A stretch of DNA of 64,000 bases from Cryptomeria japonica (taxonomy: Eukaryota > Streptophyta > Pinopsida > Cupressales > Cupressaceae), in contig NC_081412.1 in assembly GCF_030272615.1 (NCBI RefSeq), forward strand, positions 544,135,370 to 544,199,369, given 5' to 3'. Position 1 is the stretch's first letter. The number at the start of each line of letters is the position of its first letter. The notes beneath the pieces are model-generated. The model saw only the letters and a list, made by a program, of their open reading frames with translations, did no database searches and was not told the origin of the DNA. Below, one piece after another: positions 25,541 to 37,425 of the stretch. Both the position numbers and the translations under genes were made by a program.

Positions 25541-27190
25541 TTTGGAGAGGGCCCGAATCCTTACATATTAGTCAACAATGTGGACAAGAGGGAGGAATTC
25601 ACAAGTAGTGAGACCACCAAAACCAAAATAGATGAGAACCTTTCATGAAAGAGAGGCCTTTGATTGGAGCCACAAACTAGTGGGCACAAGGGTCTCAACC
25701 CCACAAAAAATTTTAAATTTTAGAACTGAGAGGTTTAAGAAGATAACCCAAATCATCTTCCAAAAAAAAATACTTGCACATGAAATAAAGTGGCCAAGGC
25801 AAGCATAATCTAACAATGTATTATGAAAGGTTTCTAGCAACCTTTTACCTAAAGGATCACACTAAGTGGATACTTTCTCAGACAAGGGAGGAGACAAAAA
25901 AGATTTCAAAAACAACTAATTTTGGAAGGCACTAAAAAACCTTATAATAATATAATCACCTAGCCATTCCATAAAAAATACTAAATATGATAGCCAAAGA
26001 ATGGACTAGAACAAATAAACCAATAAGTTTTGGCAGGCTCCCTAAAAAAATTTACTAGTAGGACCACCTTGAACAAAGATCTTCTTGGACAAGGAATATA
26101 AATATTTAAAAATCTCCTAGTTTGGAAGGCACCCAAAAACCTTGAAACAATTAAATCACCTTTTAAGACAAAAGCCCTACCAAGCTAAAAAGCTAGAACC
26201 CCATCAAGATCTACAATGAGATCAACCTCAAGGTTGGCAGAAGTAGTAACTCTCCTGAATGTGACCACCATCAAACCAACCTTCATAGGGAACAAACTAG
26301 CATCCTAAAAGTGAGCATTGGAAAAAACTCAAGAATATAATAAAGGGACCACAACCAAACCCACCTCTAGAGAGAACATGCTAGCATATGTAAAGTCATC
26401 AATATAATAAGCTCCAAAATCTAACAAAGCGTTCCAACTAACACATCCCAAAAGGATTAACCAAGTAGTGAACAACAACCAATCATTAGGTAGCACAAAA
26501 ATTAAAACCCTTACTCCCTAGTTAGAAACAATTGTAGCACTAGAACTCATAGCCAAATTAGCCACGCAACAGTGGCCGATCAAAGAAACTAAACATAGTA
26601 GGGATGCAGATAAATCTAGATCTTAGGTGAGAAGAAACCTTAATACTTGAGAATAAAGTAATCCAAGCTAGAAGGAGGTAGATCCACAATGAGAAGAAGT
26701 TGGTGGGTAAAACTTGACGAAATCTAAGGCACCCATAAACCAACACATAGAGCAACTAAACACACACCCAAAAAAATAAGTGAAAAATCGACTAGGCATG
26801 AGGTAGATCCAAAAGGCCCTCATCATCCAATCCATCTCGATCTCCATGATCAAAATATTTCTCCTCTCCAACCCTTTCTCCTCCGTCTCCTAAAGTTAAA
26901 GCACCTTTGATTCCTTATCTCAACCACAAAGGCTCAAGACCATATCAAACATGGATAAGAAAATGAACACATAATATTGGAAACCGACAACTTAGACAAG
27001 CAAGCATAGCCAACAAATCAAGGAAGGAAGCTTGGACAAACTATGACTCCAACAAGTTGCCAATAAATAGAGTGTCACTAGTCGTGTATAGGGAAAACTA
27101 GACACCTCTATGCAAGAAACATGTCGGACCCCAAAAGAGAAAGTGCACATGGAGATAGCCCATAAGAATCATGGCCAAAACCACACCAAC
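25541..27190. repeat. Unclassified A-rich repeat relic
   Basis: The + strand is A/C-rich. A phrase of about 55 bp, TTTGGAAGGCAC followed by AAAAACCTT and AATCACCT, occurs twice about 180 bp apart (about 25,920 and 26,105). Minus-strand frames are short and broken. It may be the remains of a minus-strand retroelement, but no domain is recognisable. Confidence 0.3.
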
Positions 27191-28380
27191 AAATAGACCC
27201 TCCCTATTGGCATCATCATCTTCATCCCCTTCTTTACTATTACCTAGTATTTTAGAAACCCCCACTCTTTTTTTTCATCTGCTGCTCAATAATTTTTTTT
27301 TCATTCTTACTCTTGGTGTTAGTATGGGATTTTGTTCTTGTATTTCTATATTTCTTGCATAAAAATAATTTTTTAAAACCCAATATCCTCTTATCTTTTG
27401 AAACCTTTTTGGCCTTGTTATACTTAGAAAAATGTTTGATGTACGAATATCCACATAATTGATTAACATCCTCTAATTTTATAGATATAAAATATTCATC
27501 TTCTTCTAAAATTATAATATGACGTTGCCTAAACATGAAAATATAATTAACATTGTATCTATTTGATGAATCCCAACAACTTTATTTTTCCACGTCCCTT
27601 CATTTTCTAACATTTCTCACCTTTGAGTCTCTCTATCTCAAACATTCTCAAGTTTTTTTAAAATATTCTATACCATACTTGAGAATTTGAGTAATAAATT
27701 TGTATATTCAACATTATCTTCTATGAGTTTAAACTAACATTGATAAAATTATTTAGTGATTTCAACAGAGGTCATCTCTATCCTAGTATTGCAAGTGAAA
27801 CTGTTTAAAACTTCTATTGAATATTTATATATTATGGTTATTGTTGTATGTCCTCATTGTGCTTTAGCAATTTTGTTGGAACTTAAATATCTCCATTTTC
27901 ATTTATCATGTATTATAACATTTTAATTATTAAACCCCTATGATATACAGAGCTTAAGAACATGTGCACCTTTCCTTTTTCCTTAATTTATTAGGATAAA
28001 GGTCAAATGACCGAAATAGTGGCTTAACATGGTGGAAATTTCATAATTAACTGCCCCCTTTCTCCACTTTTCAACTTGAAAACTTATTTAAATACCCCCA
28101 AATAGACAAAGGATTTGGATTCCTTCTCTTTACTTTTCAATTTTTGTATTAAATTATTTCCAAGTTGTACAATTTCACAAATTTTTTGTAGGCCAATTGG
28201 ATTAAAATTCCCTTCTTAATAGTAAAGTGCCTTAAAATTCAATGATCGATCTTATTTGTCAGGCAACCATGGGCATTTGTCCTTTGAATGCTAAGGAATC
28301 TCTTATTTATAAGAATTCCACAATAGATTTTCTACATATAATTCATAAGCTTTAGATAAAGGAAGATTTTAATAATTTCC
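27191..28380. other. AT-rich intergenic DNA, no gene seen
   Basis: Nothing supported on either strand. Confidence 0.4.
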
Positions 28381-28384
28381 CCAA

Positions 28385-28505
28385 GAACAGTAGTTGTTGT
28401 TTGGTTTATAGATCACAAATAAAATATAAAATTCAAATGGAATCATAGGAATCAAATCTTGACATTCACCTATTACTTCTAATTCTTACTCTCTCTTTAG
28501 AAGAA
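28385..28505 (+). pseudogene. Fragment of a second GLR copy (exon 3/intron 3 border)
   Basis: About 110-120 bp match 17,565-17,690 of the GLR gene. The best stretch is GGAATCAAATCTTGACATTC, identical to the end of exon 3. The similarity runs past the splice donor into the intron (TACTTCT...ACTCTCTCTTT), so this is a DNA-level copy rather than a reverse-transcribed mRNA. It is too short and altered to be functional. Confidence 0.75.
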
Positions 28506-28509
28506 GCTT

Positions 28510-28975
28510 TAGAATTATTCAATATTTTATTCAAATAATAGGCTGCATTGACATTGTTCTAAATTTTCATTTTTATTATCATTTTATTCACCATTACTTT
28601 TCTAATTAGAGCCCATCAATTTCCTTCTTAAAAGTTTTAATGTGCAAACCTTTTTTTTGTGCAATTTACTTTGATATTATGTTTGACAACTCATGAAAAA
28701 AGAGACTGTAGTTTCTTTCGATTATATGCGTGTTTGACAATTCATTTTTTTAGATTCTTGATAAAAATAGTAGGAAGATGCTTGAAAATGACATTTCATT
28801 TTATTATTCCCACAAATAATACTAGAAAATATGTTTTAAAATTTCATTGTGTTGACAAAATGGACATTTAAATTGCAACTTATTTTGGTGAGATAATCTC
28901 AGTCAACCAAATGACTGTAGCTAAAAGATGACTGGTTTATGCCAGATAGTATGTCCATGTTAAACAGTCTATAAA
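28510..28975. other. Intergenic DNA, no gene seen
   Basis: A short open frame at 28,659-28,871 has no recognisable feature. The 5' end of LINE A lies somewhere near the right edge. Confidence 0.4.
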
Positions 28976-28988
28976 CCTACCTTCCCAG

Positions 28989-29687
28989 ATAGATCTTTTC
29001 TCTAAGCTGGGCAAATGGGTGCAGAAAGTGGAGTATGAATCCATCCCTTTCGTGTGTTTTCATTATTAAAAAGTGGGTTACTGGGCCAAGAAATGTCCAT
29101 CCAAGCCAAAGAAGGAATGGAGAAGGAGGAATGATTTGCTGCTCTCAGAGAAGACAGATGCCCTGCCTGCAGAGCCTCCTTTGATTGACTTGAGTAATGA
29201 TTTGGATGGATCTATTCCCTCTATTCCTACCCCGATTGTGGGGATGGGGATTTTGCCTAAATCTGACTTTCCTTCAAATGTTCTTGTTGCCCTTGACCTG
29301 AACCTCTTGCCCCCTGAGGAGAATATTGGGGAATCCCCTCTTGTGGATGACCCGAGTGATGAAGAGATTTTTTGAAATGCTACCGGATCTGCTACGAATC
29401 TCCTGACCTCCCCCATGTTAGAATCATCCCTTGACAACTCCACTCCTATTATTGAGGTCAAACCCAAAAATGGAAGAAGGAACTCCCCTATTGGCCAAAA
29501 TACTCCGGTCTCAGGGAGGGTCTTAACTAGAAACAAACAAAAAGCAGACTGTGGGTCGAACTCAAGGGGGGTGGGGAGACCACCCAATGCAGTTAGTAGA
29601 GATAGGCAGAGGCCGGTTGCCATTGCAGACGAAGCTCAGATAATTTTACCAGAAATGGGGATGGGACCCCCCTCTCATGCTAAATGA
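28989..29687 (+). pseudogene. LINE A ORF1, C-terminal part with CCHC-type knuckle
   Basis: ORF1 of plant L1 elements encodes an RNA-binding protein. In frame from about 28,998 one reads FSKLGKWVQKVEYESIPFVC, then FHY, a TAA, and KVGYWAKKCPSKPKK. This is a zinc-knuckle-like cluster (Cys...Trp-Ala-Lys-Lys-Cys) with its second Cys apparently lost. A Pro/Ser/Asp-rich tail follows, with one TGA at 29,373-29,375 in the same frame. It ends ...PPSHAK with a stop that overlaps the ORF2 start codon (ATGA at 29,684-29,687). The amino-terminal part is absent or unrecognisable. Confidence 0.75.
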
Positions 29688-30028
29688 AAGTCATCTCCTG
29701 GAATATAAGGGGTTTAAATCACCCCCACAAGCATGACTTGCTATCCAATTTGGTTAGAGATCATAAACTAGATATTTGCCTTGTCCAAGAAACTAAAATG
29801 CCTAGTAGCAAAGTGGAAAAAATTAAATTGGCAATTTTTGGAGATTGTGGTGTTCAATATGTGGATGTAGATGGTGCTTTAGGTGGTATTTCCACCCTTT
29901 GGAATCCAAGACTGTTGTGTGGTAAGGTGGTTCTCTCTTCTCCTAATCTAATTGCTACTAGATTATTTAATCTTAAAGATGGATGCTCCTCGATTATTTC
30001 CAACATCTATGCTCCTAATGGGAGATCT

Positions 30029-31169
30029 GGGCGAGTGTAAGGTAATGAGTCACAAACTCGTGGAAGTCCGTGCATTGGAAAACGTACTCTTGTAAATGGG
30101 GGCCCATTTTCAAAAAACGGGGGCCCGTTTATGCTTCGGGATCCCAAGCCAAAAGGTAACGGGGGCCCGAACCAAAAATAAACGGGCCCCCGCTTTTAAA
30201 AACACGGGCCCGTTTCTAAAAAATGGGCCCCCGTTTCTAAATTGTATTTTTTCTTTTTTTTCCACAAGACGCCCTTGTTTGAAAACGGGGGCCCATTCTG
30301 TGGAAGTTGATTCCACAACCCGCCACTTGGCTCGGGATTAGGCTTGGGATGGCCACACCTGAGACATGGACCTGAAAATTCAAATCTCCATGAATGAAAG
30401 CACAAATATGATCTTCTGAAATCATTTACGCGTTTGTAATTAGAGAATTTTTATACGAAATAAAAACCCATTTCGGATTATGTTGTCTAGATTCTAAATA
30501 TGTAAATTTATTTAAAAAATGATTATTTTAACTATTTTTCATTTAATTTATACTAAATCAGGTCCATAAAATTAAAATATTAACTAATTTTGTTAATTTA
30601 ATAACTTTTTTATTTTAATGAATTTTGAAAAAAAAATTATATGTCATCAATCTACACAAAATTCTTTTCTATTTAAAAAGAAAATAATTTTTAAAATGTT
30701 AAGTTTACATCAAATTATGTGGGTCGTACACGTCAAATTTTTAAAAACATAATTACGATCATTAAAAAATTAATAAAAAATAAAATATTTTAAAAAAAAA
30801 TACAGAAAAATATGCTCATCAATCTTCAGTGAGTTAAAAACTATTTCCCAAAATGGTTTGAGAAAATAATTTGAATTGTGTCAAAAAGTGTGGGTCGTAC
30901 ACATGCATGGTATGGCCCTGAAACAGGCATTTTTAAAACATAGTTTTTAGAACTCCATTCCAAAAGTTTTTTTTTATTATGTGGGTATTAAAATAAATTA
31001 CATATTTGGAAAGCACACTCAAAGGGCTATCTTTTATATTACTGACTTTTTCCAAGATTCAATCTCCAAGTGTTTCAAAATCTAAGCTCAAATGAGACAA
31101 AATCTGAAAATCAGTGAAAACACTTCCACTTTTTGGCCAAAAAGTGGACTCATCTTCTTGCACTGACCC
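30029..31169. mobile_element. 1,141-bp non-coding DNA transposon inserted in LINE A endonuclease
   Basis: The LINE reading frame breaks at ...NGRS and resumes exactly at ...ARKA. Both edges carry ATCT (30,025-30,028 and 31,170-31,173), and removing one copy restores the frame. The ends are imperfect inverted repeats: GGGCGAGTGTAAGGTAATGA at the left and GGGTCAGTGCAAGAAGATGA read inward from the right, both continuing with GTC (17 of 23 positions match by eye). No transposase is present. A 4-bp duplication does not fit hAT (8 bp), Mutator (8-10 bp) or Harbinger (3 bp). Sola-type elements make 4-bp duplications, but I cannot assign it. Confidence 0.8.
30094..30300. repeat. Cluster of GGGGGCCC/GGGCCCCC palindromic words
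   Basis: Seven copies of a motif like AACGGGGGCCCGTTT, in both orientations, lie within 210 bp near the left end of the DNA transposon. Dense subterminal repeats of this kind are known as transposase-binding arrays in some DNA transposons; here that role is inference. They also create overlapping meaningless frames on both strands. Confidence 0.85.
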
Positions 31170-34100
31170 ATCTGCTAGGAAAGCCCTCTGGTCTTCCATT
31201 TTCCATGCTAGGTCACTCTTCCCTAATGAGAAATGGGTTCTTCTGGGTGATTTCAACACCTCACTCTCAAGTTTAGACAAGACTTGGCTGACATGATCAA
31301 CTCTTAGAGCCTTTTGGATCTGGATCTTATTGGTGCTAAGTTCACCTAGTCCAATAGACGTAGTGGGGAGGATCTCATTCAGGTTAAGCTTGATAGGGGA
31401 CTTGTCTCTCCTGATTGGATTCTGAATGCTTCCTATAGATTCAATGCCTTGTCCTATGTTGGATCAGTCCACTTCCCTATTTGCCTTTAGACGACTCTGT
31501 TGTCTGGCAGAAAGGCATACCCCTTCAGATTTGAGAAAATGTGACTGATGGCCCCTGACATCCAAGATAAAATTATGTAGTGGTGGAATATTGATATCCA
31601 AGGTATGACCATGTTTTTTATAGCCAAGAATCTATCTAATGTCAAGTCTAGTATTCAACATTGGAACAAGTTCTCTTTTGACAATATCTTCAAAATTAAA
31701 GATAAGCTCAAAATGGATCTTGAGGAGGTTCAAAAGCATACTCAAGTTTTCAAGTTTGATAAAGATGTCTCGAACAAAGAAATTGATATTTTGACTAAAT
31801 TGCATGACATTATTTCCAAAAGGAGGAATTTTGGAAGCAAAGATCTAGAGCTTTATGGCTTAAAAGTGGTGACAGAAACACTAAGTTCTTTCATATGACG
31901 ACTCTTAAACATGGGGATGCTAATAGAATAAAGAAAATTCAGATTGGCCAGAGATTGGTTGATAAGCATGAAGAGATTTTCTAGGAAGCCATCAATTTTT
32001 TCTCTAATATCCTTTCAGTGGATGATCTTCTTGAACCTCTAGCTCAAAATGAAATCTTGCAAGAGGTTCCCACCATTATCTCTCAGGATATGAACTTGGA
32101 GCTTACCCGAATCCCCTCTCCTAGTGAAGTTCACAATGCGGTCTTCTCTTTTGAAGGTAACAAAGTCCCTGGCCCTGATGGCTTCCCTCTTTTTTTCTTT
32201 CAGAATTTTTGGCAGATTATTTGCTTTGATGTGGTCACCGCGGCTCAAGAATTTTTTGGATCCTGTTCTCTCCTGAAGGAGCTGAATACCACCTTACTTG
32301 TCCTCGTCCCCAAGAAATCTGATGCCTTCTCTTTTCAATATTTTAGACCTATTAGTCTTTGCAATTTTTTGTATAAGATTTGCACCAAAATTTTGGTGCT
32401 CAGACTTAAGATTTTCATCCCTTCTTTAATTTTTAAGCATCAAAATGGGTTTGTTCCTGGGAGGCAGATCCTGGATTTTGTTATTGTGGTGCATGAGAAC
32501 ATCCACTCCCTATCTATTAATAAAAAACGTGGCTTTTTTTAGAAATTGGACCTCTTGAAAGCTTTTGATAAATTCAACTGGAGTTTTCTCCTTTGAATCC
32601 TTAGGGTGTTTGGATCTTTAGAGATAACTTCATCCAGATCATTGAACAATGTCTGTCCACCCCCAAATTTTTATTGTTGATTAATGGATCTACCTCTGGT
32701 TTCTTCTCCCCATCAAGGGGAATTAGATATGGGGATCCTCTATCTCCTTTCCTTTTCATTCTGATGAGTAAAGCTCTCAGTAAAATTATTTAGAGGGAAG
32801 TCAGAAAAGGCAATATTATGGGATTACGACCCTCCTCTCAGGCCTCCTCATGCTCTCACAAAAAATTTGTAGATAATACTTTGTTGATGGGGGAAGGCTT
32901 AGTTAAAGAAGCTAATAATTTAAAAGAGACTCTGGATATTTATGAACAAGGTTCTAGGAAAAAAATTAGCTTTGGCTAAAAGCTTAATTTTTTTCTTTAA
33001 CACCCCTAAGCATAGGAAAAAGAAGATTGCCTCAATTATTGGAAGGTAAAGTTGAAATTTTGCCCAACTCTTATTAGGTCTCCCCCTCTACCATGGTCCA
33101 GCCCCAGAATCCTTCTGGGCGAACCTTATTGATAAATTCTAGAATAACTTTTTTGGTGGAAAGGCACTTTGTTAAGCCAAGCTGGTAAGATCGAATTGCT
33201 CAAAGCTTCACTTCAGAGTCTCCCAGTTTATGCTATGAGTTTATTCAAAATCCCAGGCAAAATTGCTGATAAACTAGAAAGAATACAAAAAAAATTTGTG
33301 GATAGGGACTGAATCTAAGAATAGATTACATCTTGTGGTTAGAATCAGGTTTGACTTCCTAAGTCCATGGGGGCACTAAACATTCAGAATCTGAGATATT
33401 TCAATAAAGCCCTGATGGCCAAGCAGTTGTGGAGATGTCTTAAAGAGAATAATGAATGGATTGGCATTTTCAAACATACATACCACATTTTGGATATCCA
33501 AAACACTCTGGAATCTTATGATCTCCCCAATGTTGTTTCTAATTTATGTAGCAACTTCTTTGGCTCCTCCAAAGTTATTTTCCATGTTTGTAGATGGGGG
33601 CTGGGGAATGGTACAAAAATCAGGCTTTGGGATGACTGGTGATGGCTCCCTATCAGATTCTGTTTGGGCTTCTCCCTTCAAAGAATTAGGTCTTAGAAAA
33701 ATTGACGTCTAGGTGGCTAAATATTAAATAGAGGTGAAGTCTAGTTGGACTTCAATTCTATCGATAATGATTTGATACCTATACAACCTTGGTTGAATTT
33801 TATACACATCCCTTTCTCTCATATGGAGGATGAAGTTTTTTATAATTTCTCCTCTTTTGGGAAGTTCAAGGTTGCCGATGCTTATAAGTTCATCTCTAGA
33901 AACTCCCCCCCCTTCTGGGTGGGTATCTGGAATAAGCACTTAATTTTGAAAATAAACATTTTTTTCTCGTTGTTTATGCAGGGTAATATCTCTACCATTG
34001 AAAATATTTGCAAAAGAGGTCTTCCTCTTACTAATAGATGTTTTCTTTGCAAAGAGGCAGAGGAAAATGTTGGCCATCTGCTGCTTCACTACTATTTTGT

Positions 34101-34962
34101 CAGGGATATCTAAAAATTTTTCCTTAACATCTGGAACACTAATTGGGTCTTCCCTGAATCAGTTCAAAAAATGTGGTTTGAATGGAAGTGCCCCTTTGAT
34201 AATCAGGCTTTGGGAGTTCTCTAGAATTTGTCTCTTCCTCAGTTTTCCTGGGGTATTTGGAAAGAAAGAAACAATAGAGTCTTTAGAGATTTGGAAACTC
34301 CTGTGCTTGTTGTGGCTACTAAAATTTGCATTTCTACAAAGGAGAATTTTTTTTATCTTGTGCCCCAGCAGAAATAATAACCATCCCCTCGCTACTCTCT
34401 AGGAGGAATGGGATACTATCAATTGGTGGAAAATTGATTGGAATATTTCCATTCCAATGCACAAAACCAAGCAGTGCAGACAAAATGTACTTTGGAATCC
34501 CCCCCTATGGGATGGATCAAAATCAATGTGGATGGGTCGGGTGCGGGAGAGTGGCTAGGATTCATTCGGGTCTACTAGTTTCTATGGTGGTGCTCACTCT
34601 AGGCACCCAGTCTAACCACTTTGTGGAGGCTAGCGCTGCCCACATTGGGTTACACATGGCTAAAAGAGAAGGCTTTTGAAAAGTCTGGCTGGAGTTTGAC
34701 TCTCTAAACATTGTCAATTGCCTAAATGGGTGCATGGATCCTAGATAGACGATTGCTAATCTAATCAACGATTGTCAGGATATAATAAATGAGTTGGAAG
34801 AATTCAAAATTTCATACATATATTGGGAAGGCAACAAAGCGACGGATCTACTAGCCAATCTGGCAGTGGGCTACATGGCAACTAAATGGTGGAGTAGTAG
34901 GGATTCATTCCCAAAAAACCTATGCGATCTAGCTTGTGATGATTCCACCCACTTGCATTAAT

Positions 34963-35189
34963 AAATCATATTTAATCATAATTTGATAGAGTTGATAGGG
35001 AAACAGATCCTTTTTGTTTTCGTTAACCGGAGATCTAGAAACTTACCTTGTGCCTGGATTTTTTGTCTTATTATGTGGCCCATTTCCTACTACTATTTAG
35101 AGACTTTTCTGGTGTGGTCCATTTCCTACAACTTTTTAGAGACTTCTTTCATGTGGCCCATTTCCTACAATTTGGCGACCCAAAGCATA
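34963..35189 (+). repeat. ORF2-ORF3 spacer of LINE A with tandem repeats
   Basis: Between the ORF2 stop and the ORF3 start are three successive copies (about 35,074-35,175) of a unit of 37-40 bp containing TGTGGCCCATTTCCTAC and TTTAGAGACTT. The matching spacer of copy B (49,905-50,130, minus) carries the same kind of repeats. Copy D's spacer is about 270 bp and different in sequence. Confidence 0.8.
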
Positions 35190-35896
35190 ATGGGTGGGGA
35201 CAAGAACTAGAAAAAATTGTCTACTTGTGAGAAATGGAACAAAAACAAGGAAGTGTGGTAGGAAATTGTTGATGGGGGAAATGTCCCCTTCTTGGATAGA
35301 CTTCATGGCCCTTCTCCTCTGCTCATGAAGTCCTTTGTCAATGGGTGGAAGAAAGGGATTGTGAGGGCTTTTGGTGCCGAGTACCAACTTGACAAAACCC
35401 TCGTGGTGACGGTCACTGTTTTGGTGACAAATGGCAGAATGTTCTATAGAGACAGGAAAACTCGGGAGGAGGACTTGACAAATTTTACTATTTTGAATCA
35501 TTTTAGGCATGGTTAACAAGATGGCTGATTGTGGCTACAACAGGAAAGATTTTATGGCTCCCTGGGTGGACATGACTGAGTTCATCATGAGGTATATTAT
35601 GCTCGATGATAGATATGTCAATATCTTTTCCTACCATTTTACCATTTTGAATCATTTTAGGCATGGTAAAATCATTTATGTTCATTTCTATCTGGCCTCC
35701 TCTTTAGAAAATAGTCTTGAAAAAATTATGGAGAATCCAAACAATCCTATTATTCATGAAGGTCTTATTGTACTCATCATGGAGTATGCTAAGACCCTTG
35801 AAGTTGTGCCCTCTCTATCTGAGAAAGGCCAACATACTAATATTTATGATGTCTCTAACTTGGAAATAGATTTGGAGGATAGTGGGGGTGCCATTC
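35190..35896 (+). pseudogene. LINE A ORF3, first part (before chromovirus insertion)
   Basis: It begins MGGDKN at 35,190, as ORF3 does in B (MGEEKN) and D (MGGNLN). After some stops one reads VPFLDRLHGPSPLLMKSFVN, then TNGRMFYRDRKTREEDL (the FYRDRK motif) and MTEFIMRYIMLDDRYVNIF. The conserved core follows: SYHFTILNHFRHG, YLASSLENSLEKIMENP, HEGLIVLIMEYAKTLEV. It is cut at 35,896 by the LTR element. No known domain is recognised with confidence; it may be distantly like uncharacterised plant transposon-associated proteins. Frame shifts are present, including a local duplication near 35,486-35,515. Confidence 0.75.
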
Positions 35897-37403
35897 TGAT
35901 GTGGAGCCTCCTTGTATCTTGTCAAATACTTCAAAATGTATTACACTAACTCCTCAACAAACGAATAGGATCTTGCAAAGCAAGGCTCTACAATCTTAGT
36001 TCCAACTTCTCATTTCACTTCAAGGTTCATACTACTCAAATTGGGTAACTTGCTCCATTATGCTTCATGAAGCCTCCTAATGTTCCTGACCTTCACAACA
36101 CCTATTTTGGATCATAAAACACTCACATGGACTAGACTAAACATTGGTTTCAAGTATTTAACCCAATTCCCTATGACACATTCACAATTAGGCCTATTTG
36201 CTTATAGCCCTCCGAGATGGGTAATGGGACCTTAATTTCAAACTTTTCCAAACACCCTAGAAAATAAATTATAGATTCAAATACCCTTTATGGTCTTACA
36301 TAATTCTCCAAAAGGAGAAGGAAAGATCTGACAAGGAAAGGTTTGAACCGGGTGATGACCAATTGTCCTAAAGGGCTAATTAGGCTTCCATTTGTGAAGC
36401 AACTATATCGGAATGGACACACCTTACAACCACAACCCCATGAGCATGTGGGGAACCATAAAATATTATATATTCCAAGGTTACACACATAGAATCATCA
36501 CCAATTGTCTTCTAGGGTAATTAGTGCAATCTAAGGGCTAGGTTGCCACATAGAGATGTCCACCGAGGGACTGATCAAACACACATCTCCCTTGATCCTC
36601 CTGAAAAAATATTTTGGAATCATAAAATAAATAGGCCACACTTTCATCCCACCCACTTCCATGAGTTTTAGATGAACAGGTTGTAAGTTATGGCCATGGA
36701 AAAGCAAAACCCTAGTTTTCTGGGTACCTAAAACAAAACTTGGATATCTGGAGAAAAACAAATGATCAAGACCTCAAATCAAGACCAAACCATTTATAAC
36801 TCATTTCCCTAGAAAAATCACAACATTAGGGATCAGTCCCAATCCATATAAATCCATGCACCATGCCAAAACCTCACAGTTTGCAAGAAAAACTCAAAAT
36901 TTCTTATTGTTTGCAATCATAAAGTCTTTCTCCATACAACCTCTCCTTGGGAATTGTGTCATCAAGGTGTTTATACCCCTCTACAATTTATCTCAACTGA
37001 AATCAAGTGGCTAGAGCCATTGGAGGAGTTAAACCAACAAGAATTCAAAAAGTTGCACAAAAGTTGCTCATGACAACTTTTGACAAAGTTGTCAAAAATG
37101 TCGTTTCTTGCACCCGAATGACTTGGGTCAAGACTAAAACCTCTAAGCACCCTACAAGAACATAAAAGATATAAAACCACTAGGAAAAACCTATCCTAAG
37201 CACACTTAGTCCCCTTTTGTCCAAAAGTCCTAATTGGCTTATCAAGATGCCAAAATAGGAGTTTGGCTCACAAGATGGGGTCCTTTATTACAAACACAAA
37301 ATGCATAATTGAAACATAAGGAAAATATCCTAAGACATGTTTAAGGTCTTATCCTTCCTCCTTTGATCCTGAATGATCATGTTGAAGGGGTTCCCCTGCA
37401 CCA
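35897..37403 (-). repeat. Chromovirus LTR (3' LTR in element sense)
   Basis: 1,507 bp, TGATGTGGAGC...CCCCTGCACCA on the + strand. It pairs with 42,076-43,594. Short open frames inside it, in both directions, are also seen in the other LTR and show no domains. Confidence 0.92.
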
Positions 37404-37425
37404 TACTCCCCAGAAAAATAAATCT
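37404..37425 (-). promoter_or_regulatory. Polypurine tract of the chromovirus
   Basis: On the minus strand the bases just before the LTR read TTTTTCTGGGGAGTA, a typical gypsy plus-strand primer context. Confidence 0.65.

Larger units (their letters stand above)
29684..34962 (+). pseudogene. LINE A ORF2: endonuclease, reverse transcriptase, zinc segment, RNase H
   Basis: It starts MKVISWNIRGLN, the classical beginning of the L1 AP-like endonuclease (Asn and Glu of VQETKM are the metal/active-site positions). The domain is interrupted at 30,029 and resumes at 31,170 (ARKALWSSIF, WVLLGDFNTS, GEDLIQVKLDRGL). The reverse transcriptase includes GNKVPGPDGFPLFFF, FRPISLCNFLYKI and HQNGFVPGRQILDFV. 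Its active site reads FVDNTLLMG at about 32,865: the second catalytic Asp is Asn. The zinc-type segment is RCFLCKEAEENVGHLLLHY (34,037-34,095). RNase H begins near MGWIKIN-like sequence at 34,510 and the frame ends near 34,962 (DDSTHLH). Several stops and frameshifts; inactive. Confidence 0.88.

Noticed and set aside
30096-30425. Overlapping frames on both strands in the DNA transposon
   Set aside because: Produced by the GGGGGCCC array; the products are permutations of the repeat.
34963-35949. ORF3 as an independent element that happens to lie next to LINE A
   Set aside because: The same junction order and similar spacing recur in B and D, which are not copies of one another. Still listed as the main alternative to test.
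36288-37180. Minus-strand frames within the chromovirus LTR
   Set aside because: Recur in both LTRs as expected for duplicated non-coding sequence; no domain.
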